DNA of 64,000 bases from Chelativorans salis (GCF_025336525.1 NZ_JAOCZP010000002.1:124001-188000), one strand, 5' to 3'; shown: positions 8,790 to 18,716, numbered from the stretch's first letter. Translations and numbers: made by a program. Notes: generated from the sequence alone by a model not told the origin.

Positions 8790-9740
8790 ATGAAATTGAG
8801 AGTAGTCGCTTCAGCACTCCTTCTTGCTTCCGCATTCGCGTCCACCGGCGCGGTCGCACAGGACAAGAAGGCACTTGCCTTTGTCGTAAATGGCGCATCC
8901 GACTTCTGGAAGCTCGCCGAGGCCGGGGTCAAGAAGGCACAGGAGGAACTCCCGAACTACAGTCTACAGTTCAAATATCCCGAGCAGGCCGCCGCGGCCG
9001 TCCAGCAACGCCTCATGGAAGATCTGGTTGCCGCCGGCATCTCCGCCATTATGGTGAGCGCGGTCGACCCTAAAACCTCGACCGACGCGCTCAACCGTAT
9101 AGGCAGCGAAGTCCCGCTCTTCACCACAGACAGCGATGCGCCGGATACCAACCGCGTCGCCTATATCGGATCGTCCAACACCGATGCGGGCCGGCAGGCT
9201 GGCGAGATTGCTCTGAAGGCGCTGCCGGAAGGTGGCAAATGCATCGGCTTCGTCGGGCTTCCGGGCGCCGACAATGCGCGCGAGCGTATCGAGGGCATGA
9301 AGGAAGTGATCACCGGCTCGAAGGTCGAACTGATCGATGTGCGCGGTGACGATATCGACATGACGCGCGCCAAACGCAACGTCGAGGATGCGCTCGCCGC
9401 GAACCCCGGCATCGACTGCATGGTCGGCTTTTACTCCTACAACCCGCCGCGGATCTACGAGGTGCTGAAGGAGGCGGGTAAGCTGGGGGAGGTCACCGTC
9501 GTCGCCTTTGACGAAGACCCAATCACGCTGGGGGGCGTGCGCGAAGGGACGATTGCGGGAACGGTTGTTCAGCAGCCTTATGAATGGGGATATCAGGGCA
9601 TGAAGCTGATGGCTGCCTTTCTCCAGGGCGATAAGACGATGATTCCGCAGGACAAGCTGGTGATCGTTCCGACCAAAATCATCGACAAGTCGAACGTCGA
9701 TGCCTTCGAGGCTGAGCTGAAAGCACGGATTGGCGGCTGA
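8790..9740 (+). CDS. Periplasmic sugar-binding protein, system 2
   Basis: 316-aa type I binding protein with a signal peptide (cleavage after GAVAQ) and the usual two-lobe pattern (KALAFVVNGASDFWKLAEAG at the start, a CIGFVGLPGADNARERI hinge region). GGAGG ends about 8 bases before the ATG. It lies 133 bases after the first binding-protein gene and is followed by a strong hairpin, then by an ATPase and a permease. It resembles the other binding protein in fold class only, which suggests a different ligand. Confidence 0.92.
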   Translation: MKLRVVASALLLASAFASTGAVAQDKKALAFVVNGASDFWKLAEAGVKKAQEELPNYSLQFKYPEQAAAAVQQRLMEDLVAAGISAIMVSAVDPKTSTDALNRIGSEVPLFTTDSDAPDTNRVAYIGSSNTDAGRQAGEIALKALPEGGKCIGFVGLPGADNARERIEGMKEVITGSKVELIDVRGDDIDMTRAKRNVEDALAANPGIDCMVGFYSYNPPRIYEVLKEAGKLGEVTVVAFDEDPITLGGVREGTIAGTVVQQPYEWGYQGMKLMAAFLQGDKTMIPQDKLVIVPTKIIDKSNVDAFEAELKARIGG

Positions 9741-9755
9741 GGCCTCGTTGGAGCG

Positions 9756-9782
9756 GGCCGGCGAGACCTCCCCGCCGGCCCT
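9756..9782 (+). terminator. Hairpin after the system-2 binding-protein gene
   Basis: GGGCCGGC (9756-9763) pairs perfectly with GCCGGCCC (9775-9782) around an 11-base loop, starting 15 bases after the stop codon. No T-run follows, so it is more likely an mRNA-stabilising or attenuating stem than a full terminator. Confidence 0.5.
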
Positions 9783-9802
9783 GCCTGCTCTCTCCACCGG
9801 AT

Positions 9803-11347
9803 ATGCAAGCGATGATGCAATGGCGACCGCAAAACCCTTCCATAGCTGAAACGCTCTTCTCGCTCAGCCGGGTGACCAAGCACTACCCCGGCGTAACCGC
9901 ACTTCGGGATGTCGACCTTTCCGTCTCGGCGGGCGAGGTGGTGGGCCTTATCGGCGAGAACGGGGCGGGCAAGTCCACGCTCATGAATATACTGGGCGGG
10001 GTGACCGTGCCGAGTTCGGGCACGATCCACCTCAATGGCGAAGAAAGGCCGAATCTTACGGTTCCGGACGCGATCAAGGGCGGCATCGCGTTCGTCCATC
10101 AGGAATTGAACCTGTTCGAGAACCTGTCGGTGGCGGCCAACATCATGATCGGCCGCGAACCGCTGGTGGGAGGTCCGTTGCGTTTGGTGGATCGCAAGCG
10201 CCTTCGGGAGCTTGCCGAGCCGCTCCTTGTCCAGCTTGGTGCCGATTTTGGGACCGACACGCTGGTCGCCGAACTGACGCTGGCGCAAAGGCAGTTGGTC
10301 GAAATCGCCAAGGCGCTCTCGCTCAACGCACGTATCCTTATCCTGGACGAGCCGACCTCCAGCCTTACCGTCACCGAGACTGACCGTCTGCTCCGCGTCG
10401 TCGCCCGGCTGAAGGCAAATGGTGTCGGCGTCATTTTCATTTCGCACCGCCTGGGCGAGGTGAAGCGCTGCGCAGACCGCGTGATCGTGCTGCGGGATGG
10501 TCGCGTCGTCGCCGAGTTGGGTCACGAAATGATCGAGCAGGAAATAATGATCCGCCACATGATCGGGCGCGAGCTGAAAATGCTCTATCGTCCGCCCGCG
10601 GAGCCTGTCGGCGACAAGATGCTGGAATTGGTTGGGCTGCGCACCGCCTACCGGCCCGACCGCAGCATTTCGCTGGATGTCCGGCAGGGAGAGATTCTGG
10701 GCTTGGCGGGCCTCGTCGGTTCGGGCCGTACCGAGCTTGCTCGCACGGTGTTCGGTATCGAACCGCCGCTCGCCGGCGAAATCCGTGTCGGCGGCGAGAC
10801 CGTTGCGATAAACAAGCCAGCCGCAGCCATTGCCCTCGGACTTTACCTGGTTCCAGAGGATCGTAAACGCTCCGGCCTTTTGCTCGACTTCTCAGTCGCA
10901 AAGAATGTGAGCCTTGCCAATCTGTCTGCTGTCGTCTCTCGCGGTCTATTCGATGCTGCTGCGGAAACGAGGCTTGCCTGGAAATGGAAGGACCGCCTGG
11001 CGATCAGGTGTTCCGACACGAAAGTGCCGGCCGCTTCTCTGTCGGGCGGCAACCAGCAGAAAGTGGTGCTGGCAAAATGGCTGTCGATGACGCCGCGCGT
11101 GCTCATTTTCGACGAGCCGACGCGCGGCATCGATGTCGGGGCCAAGCATGAGATCTACACGCTGATGCGATCGCTTGCCGATAGCGGTACGGCCATATTG
11201 ATGATCTCCAGCGACATGGAGGAGGTGATCGGCGTCAGCGACTGTATCGCGGTCATGCATGAAGGGGCGATATCCGGCACTTTGACCCGCGACTGTTTCA
11301 GCGAGGAGAACATTCTCTCATTGGCAGTCGGGCGGGTGTTGAATTGA
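9803..11347 (+). CDS. Sugar ABC transporter ATPase, fused double domain (RbsA-like), system 2
   Basis: 514-aa ATPase made of two tandem nucleotide-binding domains, as in RbsA/MglA/XylG. The first domain has a canonical Walker A (GENGAGKST), an LTLAQRQ signature and LILDEPTSSL. The second has the degenerate Walker A GLVGSGRTEL with SGGNQQKV and FDEPTRGIDVG. The asymmetry is normal for this family. It follows the system-2 binding protein and the permease begins at its end, so the operon is binding protein-ATPase-permease. Confidence 0.93.
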   Translation: MQAMMQWRPQNPSIAETLFSLSRVTKHYPGVTALRDVDLSVSAGEVVGLIGENGAGKSTLMNILGGVTVPSSGTIHLNGEERPNLTVPDAIKGGIAFVHQELNLFENLSVAANIMIGREPLVGGPLRLVDRKRLRELAEPLLVQLGADFGTDTLVAELTLAQRQLVEIAKALSLNARILILDEPTSSLTVTETDRLLRVVARLKANGVGVIFISHRLGEVKRCADRVIVLRDGRVVAELGHEMIEQEIMIRHMIGRELKMLYRPPAEPVGDKMLELVGLRTAYRPDRSISLDVRQGEILGLAGLVGSGRTELARTVFGIEPPLAGEIRVGGETVAINKPAAAIALGLYLVPEDRKRSGLLLDFSVAKNVSLANLSAVVSRGLFDAAAETRLAWKWKDRLAIRCSDTKVPAASLSGGNQQKVVLAKWLSMTPRVLIFDEPTRGIDVGAKHEIYTLMRSLADSGTAILMISSDMEEVIGVSDCIAVMHEGAISGTLTRDCFSEENILSLAVGRVLN

Positions 11348-11364
11348 GATTCGGGGGCTTTGCA

Positions 11365-12333
11365 GTGAATCGTAAGGATCTGGGGCTCCTTGTCCTCATT
11401 CTCGTCATTGGCATCGTGGTGGCGTTGATCAATCCGCGCTTTCTGTCGCCGGTCAACCTGTCGAACACGGCGAACCTGATCGGGCTCTTCGGCATCTTCG
11501 CCCTCGGCCAGGCCTTCGTCATCATCTCGGGCGGCATTGAGCTTTCGGTCGGATCGATCATTGCTCTGCTTGGCGTTGTCTTCCTCGATCTCGTCGCTGG
11601 CAACACCATGCCCTGGGGCGCGGCGATGATCGTCGTCATTGCGCTCGGCTGCCTGATGGGTCTCGTCCACGGCTTCCTCGTCACGCGAATGGGACTGCAG
11701 CCCTTCGTGGTTACCCTTTGCGGTCTGCTCGTCTATCGCGGCATCGCCCGTTACTATACCAACGACGCCACCGCGGGTTTTCCCTTCGGCGCAAGTTTTC
11801 CTTGGCTCGAATGGCTGACTGCCGGCCGCTTCTACGGCATCCCGCACAGCCTCGTCATGTTCGTCATCCTCGCGGGGATAATGGCTGTCGTGCTGCACCG
11901 CTCGGTCTTCGGGCGCCGTCTCTTCGCTGTCGGGAAGAACGAGGAAGCGGCGCGCTACAGCGGCATCGACACGGTACGCACTACCGTGACCGCCTATGTG
12001 ATCTGCTGCGGACTGACGGCAGTCGCCGCTATCTTCATCGCCATGTACACCCGCTCGATTTCACCTTCCTCGCACGGCAATTTTTACGAGCTGTATGCCA
12101 TTGCGGCTGCGGTCCTCGGCGGCTGCTCCCTGCGAGGCGGAGAGGGTTCCATCTTAGGAGTCGTGCTCGGTACCGTTTTGCTTCAGGTTCTGCAGAACCT
12201 CGTCAACCTGCTGGGGATCCCGAGCTCGCTCAATTTCGCTGTGATGGGCTCCGTGATCCTGATCGGCGTGCTCGTCGACCAGCAATTTGCGCAGAGGCGA
12301 CAGCGTATCGTCCGCGCTCGATCAGTCGCATGA
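11365..12333 (+). CDS. Sugar ABC transporter permease (RbsC type), system 2
   Basis: 322-aa polytopic permease with the class motif IISGGIELSVGS and the late glycine-rich segment (GGCSLRGGEGSILGVVLGTVLL). The open frame starts at a TTG overlapping the ATPase stop, but GTG 11365 has GGGGG seven bases upstream and gives a family-like N-terminus directly before the first helix. Last gene of the system-2 operon. Confidence 0.9.
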   Translation: MNRKDLGLLVLILVIGIVVALINPRFLSPVNLSNTANLIGLFGIFALGQAFVIISGGIELSVGSIIALLGVVFLDLVAGNTMPWGAAMIVVIALGCLMGLVHGFLVTRMGLQPFVVTLCGLLVYRGIARYYTNDATAGFPFGASFPWLEWLTAGRFYGIPHSLVMFVILAGIMAVVLHRSVFGRRLFAVGKNEEAARYSGIDTVRTTVTAYVICCGLTAVAAIFIAMYTRSISPSSHGNFYELYAIAAAVLGGCSLRGGEGSILGVVLGTVLLQVLQNLVNLLGIPSSLNFAVMGSVILIGVLVDQQFAQRRQRIVRARSVA

Positions 12334-12359
12334 GGTGACCCCCGGGCTCAATCCGTCAT

Positions 12360-13795
12360 TTAACGTCTTGAGATCTCGACCCGGTAATCGCAGAGGGCGA
12401 CGATCTCCGGACGGTGGGTGGCAAGCACCATGGTCAAGCCGTCGTGGCGCAGATTTTCCATGATGCGGGCGCTCTGTTCGGCGGAAAGATGGGTGAATGC
12501 CTCGTCGAAGAAGCGCACTTCGTTGGAGTGATAAAGAGCCTGCGCAAGCAGGAGACGCTGGATTTCGCCGCGATTCAAGCCTTGGTTCTCTAAGCGCTCG
12601 CGGCCATCGGAATCCACGAAGAAGCCGAGCCGTCCCGATAACTCGGCGCGGTTGAGTGCCCGGACCAGGCGTTCCCTGTCCACCTCTTCTTCGCCGGCGA
12701 TGAAGCTTGCAAGCGAGCCTCCACGAATTCGTCGTCGGCGAAGACGAAGCCGGCAGGGGCCGGCCCCATCAACCTCTTGCCCTTGTAATAGACAGCGCCG
12801 TCTATCGGCTGCCGTTGGCCGGAAAGAAGCTCGAGGAGGGTGGTCTTGCCGGAGCCGCTCGCCCCGCAGATCGCCACCAGGTGGCCTGCTGCGATGCGCA
12901 AGCTGAAGTTCTTGAAGAGGTTGGCATCAACGCCGTTGAAGCCGAAATCGACGGTGCACGCCTCAATGACCGCGTCACTGGCCGGAAGCTCTAAGCGGCT
13001 AGGCTGGAGGGACGCCATTGCTTCCTCCGGGCCATCGGCCGCGGCCGACATGGTTATAAATTTCAGCCGCGCGATGTTGGTCGTGATCCGGCAGAGGATG
13101 CCGGACGCCGCGGCACGCGCGGTCTCCAGCCCCCTGTGCTGGCGGTGCCGTTGAAGCTGAAGGACGACCTGCGGCAGCGCGCCGAGAATGGCGATGGCGA
13201 TGGTGACGACGAAGAGGAATGTCGGCAAGCGGATGTACATGAGGACGAGCATGGGCAGGATGGAAAGCGAGCCTGCTGCAAAGAGCAGCGCCTCGGCAGC
13301 CGCCTTTCCGGAGCGGGCAAGGACAGCGCAAAGCTGATGCGCCGCAACCGGCCCGTGAGCCGCGACGAACTGCGGCCTGAGCGACCACATGAGCGAGAGC
13401 CTCAGGATCTCCTCGCGCTCCTGGGCAAGTGAATCGAGATAGAGCTGCGCCCGCTGAACGAGGAGCTGAGTGAGAAAGACGGTGACTGCAACGCCTGCGA
13501 TGAGCCAGGATGCGGCCCAGAAGGCACCGATGGACTGGCTCGGGACCGCAAAAGCCAGAACGTTGAAATTGGTGATGAAGAGCAGCGAGCTCGCAAGCGA
13601 AAGCATGAGTTGGAACAAGAGCGCCTGCCGCATCAGACTGCGGATGGGATGGAAGATATATTTTCCGATCGCGCCGGCGGTGGGGCCTTCACTAGGCTCA
13701 TAAGGTTCAAAAAGAATGCGCGTCTCGTCCACCTGATGCCAGTCGAGGTTGGTCCCGGCCAGGATCTCCCCTTCCTTTAGCAGGAGGCGAAGTCA
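12360..13795 (-). pseudogene. Decayed ABC exporter (membrane domain plus ATPase) with a 1-base frameshift
   Basis: Two frames together spell an ABC exporter. The first (13732-12590) gives membrane helices and Walker A (GASGSGKTT). The second (to 12360) gives a signature-region variant (LNRGEIQRLLLAQAL), a Walker B (VRFFDEAF) and the switch His (ATHRPE). The frames join at about 12718, where adding one G to GAGGCTCG restores VEGSLASFIAGEEEVD, so one base has been lost. Upstream of the GTG at 13732 the frame is still coding-like for about 20 codons and then hits a TGA. The membrane part is short (about 200 instead of 300 residues). It is probably a dead gene; a sequencing error could explain the frameshift but not the rest. 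Confidence 0.75.
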
Positions 13796-13986
13796 AAGCT
13801 CTTGTCGTGGAAAAGAGAATCTCGAGGTCAAGGTCCACTTACTGTAAACGAGTCTGTTGTACTGTCAGACGCAACGATCTGCGGCGAAGAGGCCCTAGCC
13901 GGACTGCAACTCAGCATGATTAGAGGCCTGGCTTCTGCTGCCAAGCAGCGTGCAGCCGCGTAGTTTGATGATGGGGACGGAAGCAG

Positions 13987-15747
13987 ATGCGAACGAGGGA
14001 ATTGGCTGTCGGCCCGCGTGGAGGAGCGGCGAGGCCCACTTCCGATCCCAGACCTTCCGCGGGGAATGCGGGACTCCAAATCGCAATTCGGGCGGCATGG
14101 CTCATACTTCCAACGGTAATGCTGTTCCTTGCGCCTGTTGCCTTTGCGTCAGAGTGCCTGTCCCTGAAGCCCAATGAAGCTCATCAGTTTCAGGCGCCGG
14201 GCGCCGGAAGTGCGGATGTCGTTTGGACCGTGGAAGGAGTTCCCGGCGGGGCACCGACGATCGGGATCATCAACGATAAGGGACGTTACACCGCGCCGGC
14301 AAATGTGCACGGAGCCGTGGACGTCACGGTCACGGCAGCTTCGGCAAACGGCTCTGGAGAGTCCAAAAGCTGGGCCGTCTGCAATGAACTTTTTGTCCGG
14401 CCCGGCGATACCCACCACGTGGCGACCATCGGATTCGATTCTGCCCAGGGGACGTCCGACGCCCCATGGCGCACCATCCAGCACGCGGTCGACCAGGCTA
14501 AGCCGGGAGACAAGGTCCTGGTTCACGGGGGCGTCTATAACGAGACGGTGATGATAACGCGCTCGGGCTCGGCCGAAGGCGGCTACATCACGCTTGCGGA
14601 GGCACCGGGAGAGAGAGCGATCATCGACGGTGCCGGACTGGTCCGGCAGCCCTTCGGAATGAGCGGTCTGATCACCCTTGCCGACGTCAGCTATGTCCGC
14701 GTGAAAGATTTCGAGATTCGCAACTACAAATCGGACAGCGAATTCATCGTGGTCGGCGTTCTCGTACAGGGAGCAGGCGAGCGCATCGAGATACGAAACA
14801 ACGTGATCCATCAGATCGAAGCCAACAACATCCCATTGAGGGGAAATGCCGATGGCCTGGGCATCGCCGTCTACGGGCAAACCGAGCTTCCTCTTCGCAA
14901 TGTCATAGTCGACGGCAATGAGCTTTTTGACCTCAAGACCGGCAGAAGCGAGGCGCTGACCATCGGCGGCAATGTCGAGGGCTGGCAGGTCACGAACAAT
15001 GTCGTGCGCGATAACAATTTCATCGGCATCGACGCGACCGGCTATTATGTCAACGGTACCGAATCCGATCGCGCACGCCGGGGCTGGATCGCCGGGAACG
15101 CCGTCTACAATCTCTCAAGCGCGGAAAATCAGGCTCTGACCTTCGTTGCCGCTGCGGTCGGCATTTATGTCGATGGCGGCCACGACATCACCATCGAGCG
15201 CAACAGGGTCGAGGCTAACGACGGCGGTATCTGGCTCTTGAGCGAGCATCCTGGGAAGGATACCAGCAATGTGATCGTCCGCAACAACCTCGTGCGCTTC
15301 AATCGCGACGCCGGCATCCTGGTCGGCGGTTATGACGAAGTCCATTCCGGCGGCGCTGACAACTGCACGATCGTGCACAACACGCTTTTCAGGAACAACA
15401 GCCGCGACGTGTCCGGCATCCATTCGGGCGAGCTTCAGATCGGCCACCATGCGAGCGATGTCCGCTTCGAGGACAACATCCTTCTTGCCGGCCCTAAAGG
15501 CTACGTGATCACCAGGTTCTCTCCGGCCAAGTCGAGTTCCGTGACGATCAGGCATAACCACTACTCTGCCTCTCCCGGCAGCGATCGCACGCGCTGGTTC
15601 TGGGTCGACCGGAATTTCTACAACGACGGCAGGTCCGGAGGCGATTTCGATGCGTTCAAGGCCGCCAGCGGCGACGAGGGAAGTGTCGTCGAGGAGCCTG
15701 ATGTCCTGAATGTCGACTGGTCGGAGTGGCGGTGGACCGCAGACTAG
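13987..15747 (+). CDS. Secreted right-handed parallel beta-helix protein
   Basis: 586-aa protein with a long N-terminal leader (the hydrophobic core LILPTVMLFLAPVAFASE begins near residue 40), an Ig-like segment (VVWTVEGVPGG ... GRYTAPANV) and then APWRTIQHAVDQAKPGDKVLVHGGVYNE, the classic entry to a pectate-lyase-like beta-helix. Repeated Asn-rich turns (IRNNVI, VDGNELF, VTNNVVRDNNF, VRNNLVRFN) mark the coils. Such proteins bind or cleave polysaccharides outside the cell or act as epimerases; no catalytic set can be assigned by eye. It stands alone, divergent from the decayed exporter. Confidence 0.8.
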   Translation: MRTRELAVGPRGGAARPTSDPRPSAGNAGLQIAIRAAWLILPTVMLFLAPVAFASECLSLKPNEAHQFQAPGAGSADVVWTVEGVPGGAPTIGIINDKGRYTAPANVHGAVDVTVTAASANGSGESKSWAVCNELFVRPGDTHHVATIGFDSAQGTSDAPWRTIQHAVDQAKPGDKVLVHGGVYNETVMITRSGSAEGGYITLAEAPGERAIIDGAGLVRQPFGMSGLITLADVSYVRVKDFEIRNYKSDSEFIVVGVLVQGAGERIEIRNNVIHQIEANNIPLRGNADGLGIAVYGQTELPLRNVIVDGNELFDLKTGRSEALTIGGNVEGWQVTNNVVRDNNFIGIDATGYYVNGTESDRARRGWIAGNAVYNLSSAENQALTFVAAAVGIYVDGGHDITIERNRVEANDGGIWLLSEHPGKDTSNVIVRNNLVRFNRDAGILVGGYDEVHSGGADNCTIVHNTLFRNNSRDVSGIHSGELQIGHHASDVRFEDNILLAGPKGYVITRFSPAKSSSVTIRHNHYSASPGSDRTRWFWVDRNFYNDGRSGGDFDAFKAASGDEGSVVEEPDVLNVDWSEWRWTAD

Positions 15748-15843
15748 CCGGGGACTGCCCGGGTGGGCCTCGCACTGCTTTAGCACCAACCCGGGAGATC
15801 CTGTGGGAGGAAAGTCCGCGCTTTTTGATCCAGCGCCACTATC

Positions 15844-16080
15844 TCAGTTGTTTTCAGGATCCGTTTCAGCCTCGAAAGCCATCATCGTGGACTTGATGAT
15901 GCCGTAGAGGCCTGGAATGCCGATCAGAGTTCCCAGAAGGATCGTGGGGAACGTACCAAGATGTAGAACGCCGGAAATCGACCAGACCGCCGCGGCCACG
16001 CCTGCGGTGATCTCGGTAGCTACGAAGACCGAGACGGAGATGAAGCCCAGTAGGCTCCAGAAATTGACGACGCGTTTCAT
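15844..16080 (-). CDS. Small two-helix membrane protein
   Basis: 78 aa (MKRVVNFWSLLGFISVSVF...), with two hydrophobic segments separated by a short polar turn and an acidic tail (EAETDPENN). The ATG at 16080 has AGGA about 8 bases upstream; a longer frame to 16149 lacks a site and begins with non-membrane sequence. The helix lengths fit a small inner-membrane protein. No family recognised, and no obvious link to the neighbours. Confidence 0.55.
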   Translation of the reverse strand: MKRVVNFWSLLGFISVSVFVATEITAGVAAAVWSISGVLHLGTFPTILLGTLIGIPGLYGIIKSTMMAFEAETDPENN

Positions 16081-16198
16081 GGAAAATCCTGCCCGTCCAC
16101 TCGGACGTGACGAGAGCGCCGGCCATGTTGTGGCCGACAATGGAGGCACACGAAGCGTTCCGTGCGCGTTGGAAAGATTCCGACCGATGCCGGGATCG

Positions 16199-16558
16199 TC
16201 AGCTGGGCAGCGGCGGAGCTCTCGCCTGATGCGAGGAAGTAACGCCGGAGAGATGCCTATCAGAGGAGGTGGGCAGGCGTGCCCATTGCGAAAATTCTAC
16301 CGGCAGGAGAATGGATTCGACAGGATGCACCGCCGCGTTTCCCGAGCCCGTACCGCCCTCCGCGGGCGTGTGCCGGGACAGCGCTTTGACGTGCGCGATG
16401 ATCTCCTGAAGAACTGCCGAAACTTCATGCTGTTCGGCGCGGGTAAGGCGGGGCTCGTCGAGGGGAGCGATATCCGGTGGCGAAAGCCGCGCATTCAGGC
16501 CCAGACAGCAGATCGCCAGGAACAGCACACAAGCACGGCGCAATGGGACCGGAATCAT
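16199..16558 (-). CDS. Hypothetical small exported protein
   Basis: 119 aa starting MIPVPLRRACVLFLAICCLG, which reads as a signal peptide or single anchor. A predicted helix follows (LTRAEQHEVSAVLQEIIAHVKAL), then a low-complexity tail. The ribosome site is poor and no family is recognised. It lies divergent from the GNAT-RimK pair. It may be real, but support is limited to the leader-like start. Confidence 0.35.
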   Translation of the reverse strand: MIPVPLRRACVLFLAICCLGLNARLSPPDIAPLDEPRLTRAEQHEVSAVLQEIIAHVKALSRHTPAEGGTGSGNAAVHPVESILLPVEFSQWARLPTSSDRHLSGVTSSHQARAPPLPS

Positions 16559-16776
16559 CGGAAGATCGTCCGCAGGAAATCGTACGCTATTTATCGCATG
16601 CTGGAGCTCTTGGCGATACGGAATCGACGGGTGCGGCACTGCTGCCTCACGCTGCCACAATTCGGCCGAAATTCGGGAGCGTTAGCGCAATTCGGCTTGC
16701 GCGGCAGAAGGCGACTCGCAAGCACCCCTCGCCGCCGGGGGATTTTGGCCTTCTGGCTCGAGGTAGGCAGCCGAAA

Positions 16777-17259
16777 ATGGCCCTGATACTGCGCTTAGCC
16801 TGCGTCTCCGATGTAGAACAGCTCGACGCGATCGAACAGAGCGCCTTCGCGCATGACCGCCTTTCCCGCCGCTCCTTGCGAGGCTCCATCCGGCGGGAGA
16901 CGGCGCAGATGATCGTCGCCGATCGCGACGGCACGCTCGTCGGGTATTGTCTTGTCCTTTTCCGCAAGAGCAGCCGCATCGCGCGGCTCTATTCCTTAGC
17001 CGTCGCGCCATCTCATGCCGGTTCCGGCCTCGGTCGGATCCTGCTTGCCGCCGCCGAGGAGGCCGCGCGCAGGCAGGGACGCCTTTCACTCCGTCTCGAG
17101 GTCCGCGAGGACAATCTTCGCGCCATCGGGCTCTACGAACGGAGCGGCTATCGTCGCCTAGGCAGCAAGCCCGGCTATTACGAAGATGGCGTGGCCGCTA
17201 TCAAAATGGAAAAGTGCCTTGAACACGCAACATCGGAGGAGATAGAGGCTGCACTATGA
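16777..17259 (+). CDS. GNAT-family N-acetyltransferase coupled to a RimK-like ligase
   Basis: 160-aa GCN5-related acetyltransferase. The acetyl-CoA loop is VAPSHAGSGLGRILLAAAEE (Q/RxxGxG/A type), followed by LRLEVREDNLRAIGLYERSGY, the RimI-like C-terminal half. The open frame starts 100 codons earlier, but only from ATG 16777 does the protein fit the family, with AGGT upstream. Its stop overlaps the next start (ATGA), so it is translationally coupled to the ATP-grasp ligase. The likely role is acetylation of a small amine, amino acid or peptide made or used by the partner enzyme. Confidence 0.88.
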   Translation: MALILRLACVSDVEQLDAIEQSAFAHDRLSRRSLRGSIRRETAQMIVADRDGTLVGYCLVLFRKSSRIARLYSLAVAPSHAGSGLGRILLAAAEEAARRQGRLSLRLEVREDNLRAIGLYERSGYRRLGSKPGYYEDGVAAIKMEKCLEHATSEEIEAAL

Positions 17260-18716
17260 GCTGGGTCATCCTCACCGGCAGACAGAGCGACCTCGATCAG
17301 GTCGCTACCCCTCACAAGATCATTACCAACCGGGACTATCTGTCCCATCCCACCCTTTTTCGGAACCAGCGGCCGAAGATCATCAACCTGTCCAACAGCT
17401 ATGCCTATCAGAGCCGCGGCTACTATGCTTCACTGCTGGCGAGCTCGCGCGGCCACCGCGTGATCCCCACCGTGGAGACGATGATCGACTTGTCAGAGCG
17501 AAAGCTCTACGAGGCGGCGCTGCCGGAGCTCGAACAGGCGCTCAACAAATGCCGCAAAGAGCTGGGCGGCACGCTGCCGAGAACGGTGACGGTCTTCTTC
17601 GGCATCGGCCCGTCCAAGGCCTGGGACCGCTTCGCGCGGCTCCTCTTCGACTGGTTTCGGGCGCCGGCCCTCGAGGTGATCATCAATGACGATCAGCAGA
17701 ACTCCATCAAGAAGATCGGCTTTCTACCGCTCGGCCGCATGGATGCCGACCAAAAGGCGCGCTTCATCACCTGTCTGGGCCGATATACAGCCCGCGAATG
17801 GCGCGACAGCAAGGCGCGCACGCCGGCACGCTATACTTTCGCCACTCTGATCGATCCGCAGGAGGAGTTGCCTCCCTCCTCGGTTGCCTCGCTGAAGTAC
17901 TGGTCGCGGATTGCAGAGAAGATGGGTGTCGAGGTCGAGCCGATTTCAAGGAAAGACCTGGCAAGGTTAGCCAATTACGATGCGCTCTTCATCCGCGAGA
18001 CCACATCGATCTCCAACCATACCTATCGCTTCGCGCGCCGTGCGCAGCAGGAAGGCATGCCGGTGATTGACGATCCCTTGTCGATGATCCGCTGCACCAA
18101 CAAGGTCTATCTCAACGAGTTGATGACGGCCACCAAGGTGCCGGTGCCGCCGACGGTGATGATCGCCGGGCCGGGCGATCTGCAAGCTGCGGCCCAGACG
18201 CTTGGCTTTCCCCTGGTTCTGAAGATTCCCGACGGCTCGTTCTCCCGTGGCGTGAAGAAGGCGTCGAACCTAGCCGAGCTGACCGAGCTCGCGACACGAT
18301 GGCTCGAGAAGTCCGATCTGCTGATCGCTCAGAAGTTCGTCCCCACCGATTTCGACTGGCGTATCGGCGTGCTCGGTGGCCGGCCACTCTTCGCCGTCCA
18401 CTACCTGATGGCTAAGAAGCACTGGCAGATCGTCAATCACGATCGTCGCGGGCGGCCCGACCAGGGCGGCATCCGTACCGTCAGCCTGCGAGATGCACCA
18501 GCAATCGTCGTCGACACCGCTGTCAAGGCGGCAAGCTGCATCGGCGACGGCCTTTATGGTGTCGACCTGAAGGAGACGGATGACGGCGTCTACGTCATAG
18601 AGGTAAACGATAACCCGAATCTCGACCATGGCTGCGAGGATACCGGCGAGAAGGATGAGGTCTGGATCCGCCTTACGCAGTGGTTCATCGACCGGCTGGA
18701 GCGGGTGGGACGGTAG
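17256..18716 (+). CDS. RimK-like ATP-grasp ligase with N-terminal extension domain
   Basis: 486-aa protein. The first roughly 180 residues match the N-terminal domain known from RimK-like ATP-grasp proteins (RLAN type; YLSHPTLFRNQRPKIINLSN, then GYYASLLASSRGHRVIPT). The C-terminal part is the ATP-grasp fold: FPLVLKIPDGSFSRGVKKA is the glycine-rich loop, IAQKFVPTDFDWRIGVLGG the central strand, and VIEVNDNPNLDHG the Mg-binding ExNxNP. Such enzymes join an amino acid to a carboxylate through an acyl phosphate. It overlaps the GNAT gene by four bases. Product unknown. Confidence 0.88.
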   Translation: MSWVILTGRQSDLDQVATPHKIITNRDYLSHPTLFRNQRPKIINLSNSYAYQSRGYYASLLASSRGHRVIPTVETMIDLSERKLYEAALPELEQALNKCRKELGGTLPRTVTVFFGIGPSKAWDRFARLLFDWFRAPALEVIINDDQQNSIKKIGFLPLGRMDADQKARFITCLGRYTAREWRDSKARTPARYTFATLIDPQEELPPSSVASLKYWSRIAEKMGVEVEPISRKDLARLANYDALFIRETTSISNHTYRFARRAQQEGMPVIDDPLSMIRCTNKVYLNELMTATKVPVPPTVMIAGPGDLQAAAQTLGFPLVLKIPDGSFSRGVKKASNLAELTELATRWLEKSDLLIAQKFVPTDFDWRIGVLGGRPLFAVHYLMAKKHWQIVNHDRRGRPDQGGIRTVSLRDAPAIVVDTAVKAASCIGDGLYGVDLKETDDGVYVIEVNDNPNLDHGCEDTGEKDEVWIRLTQWFIDRLERVGR

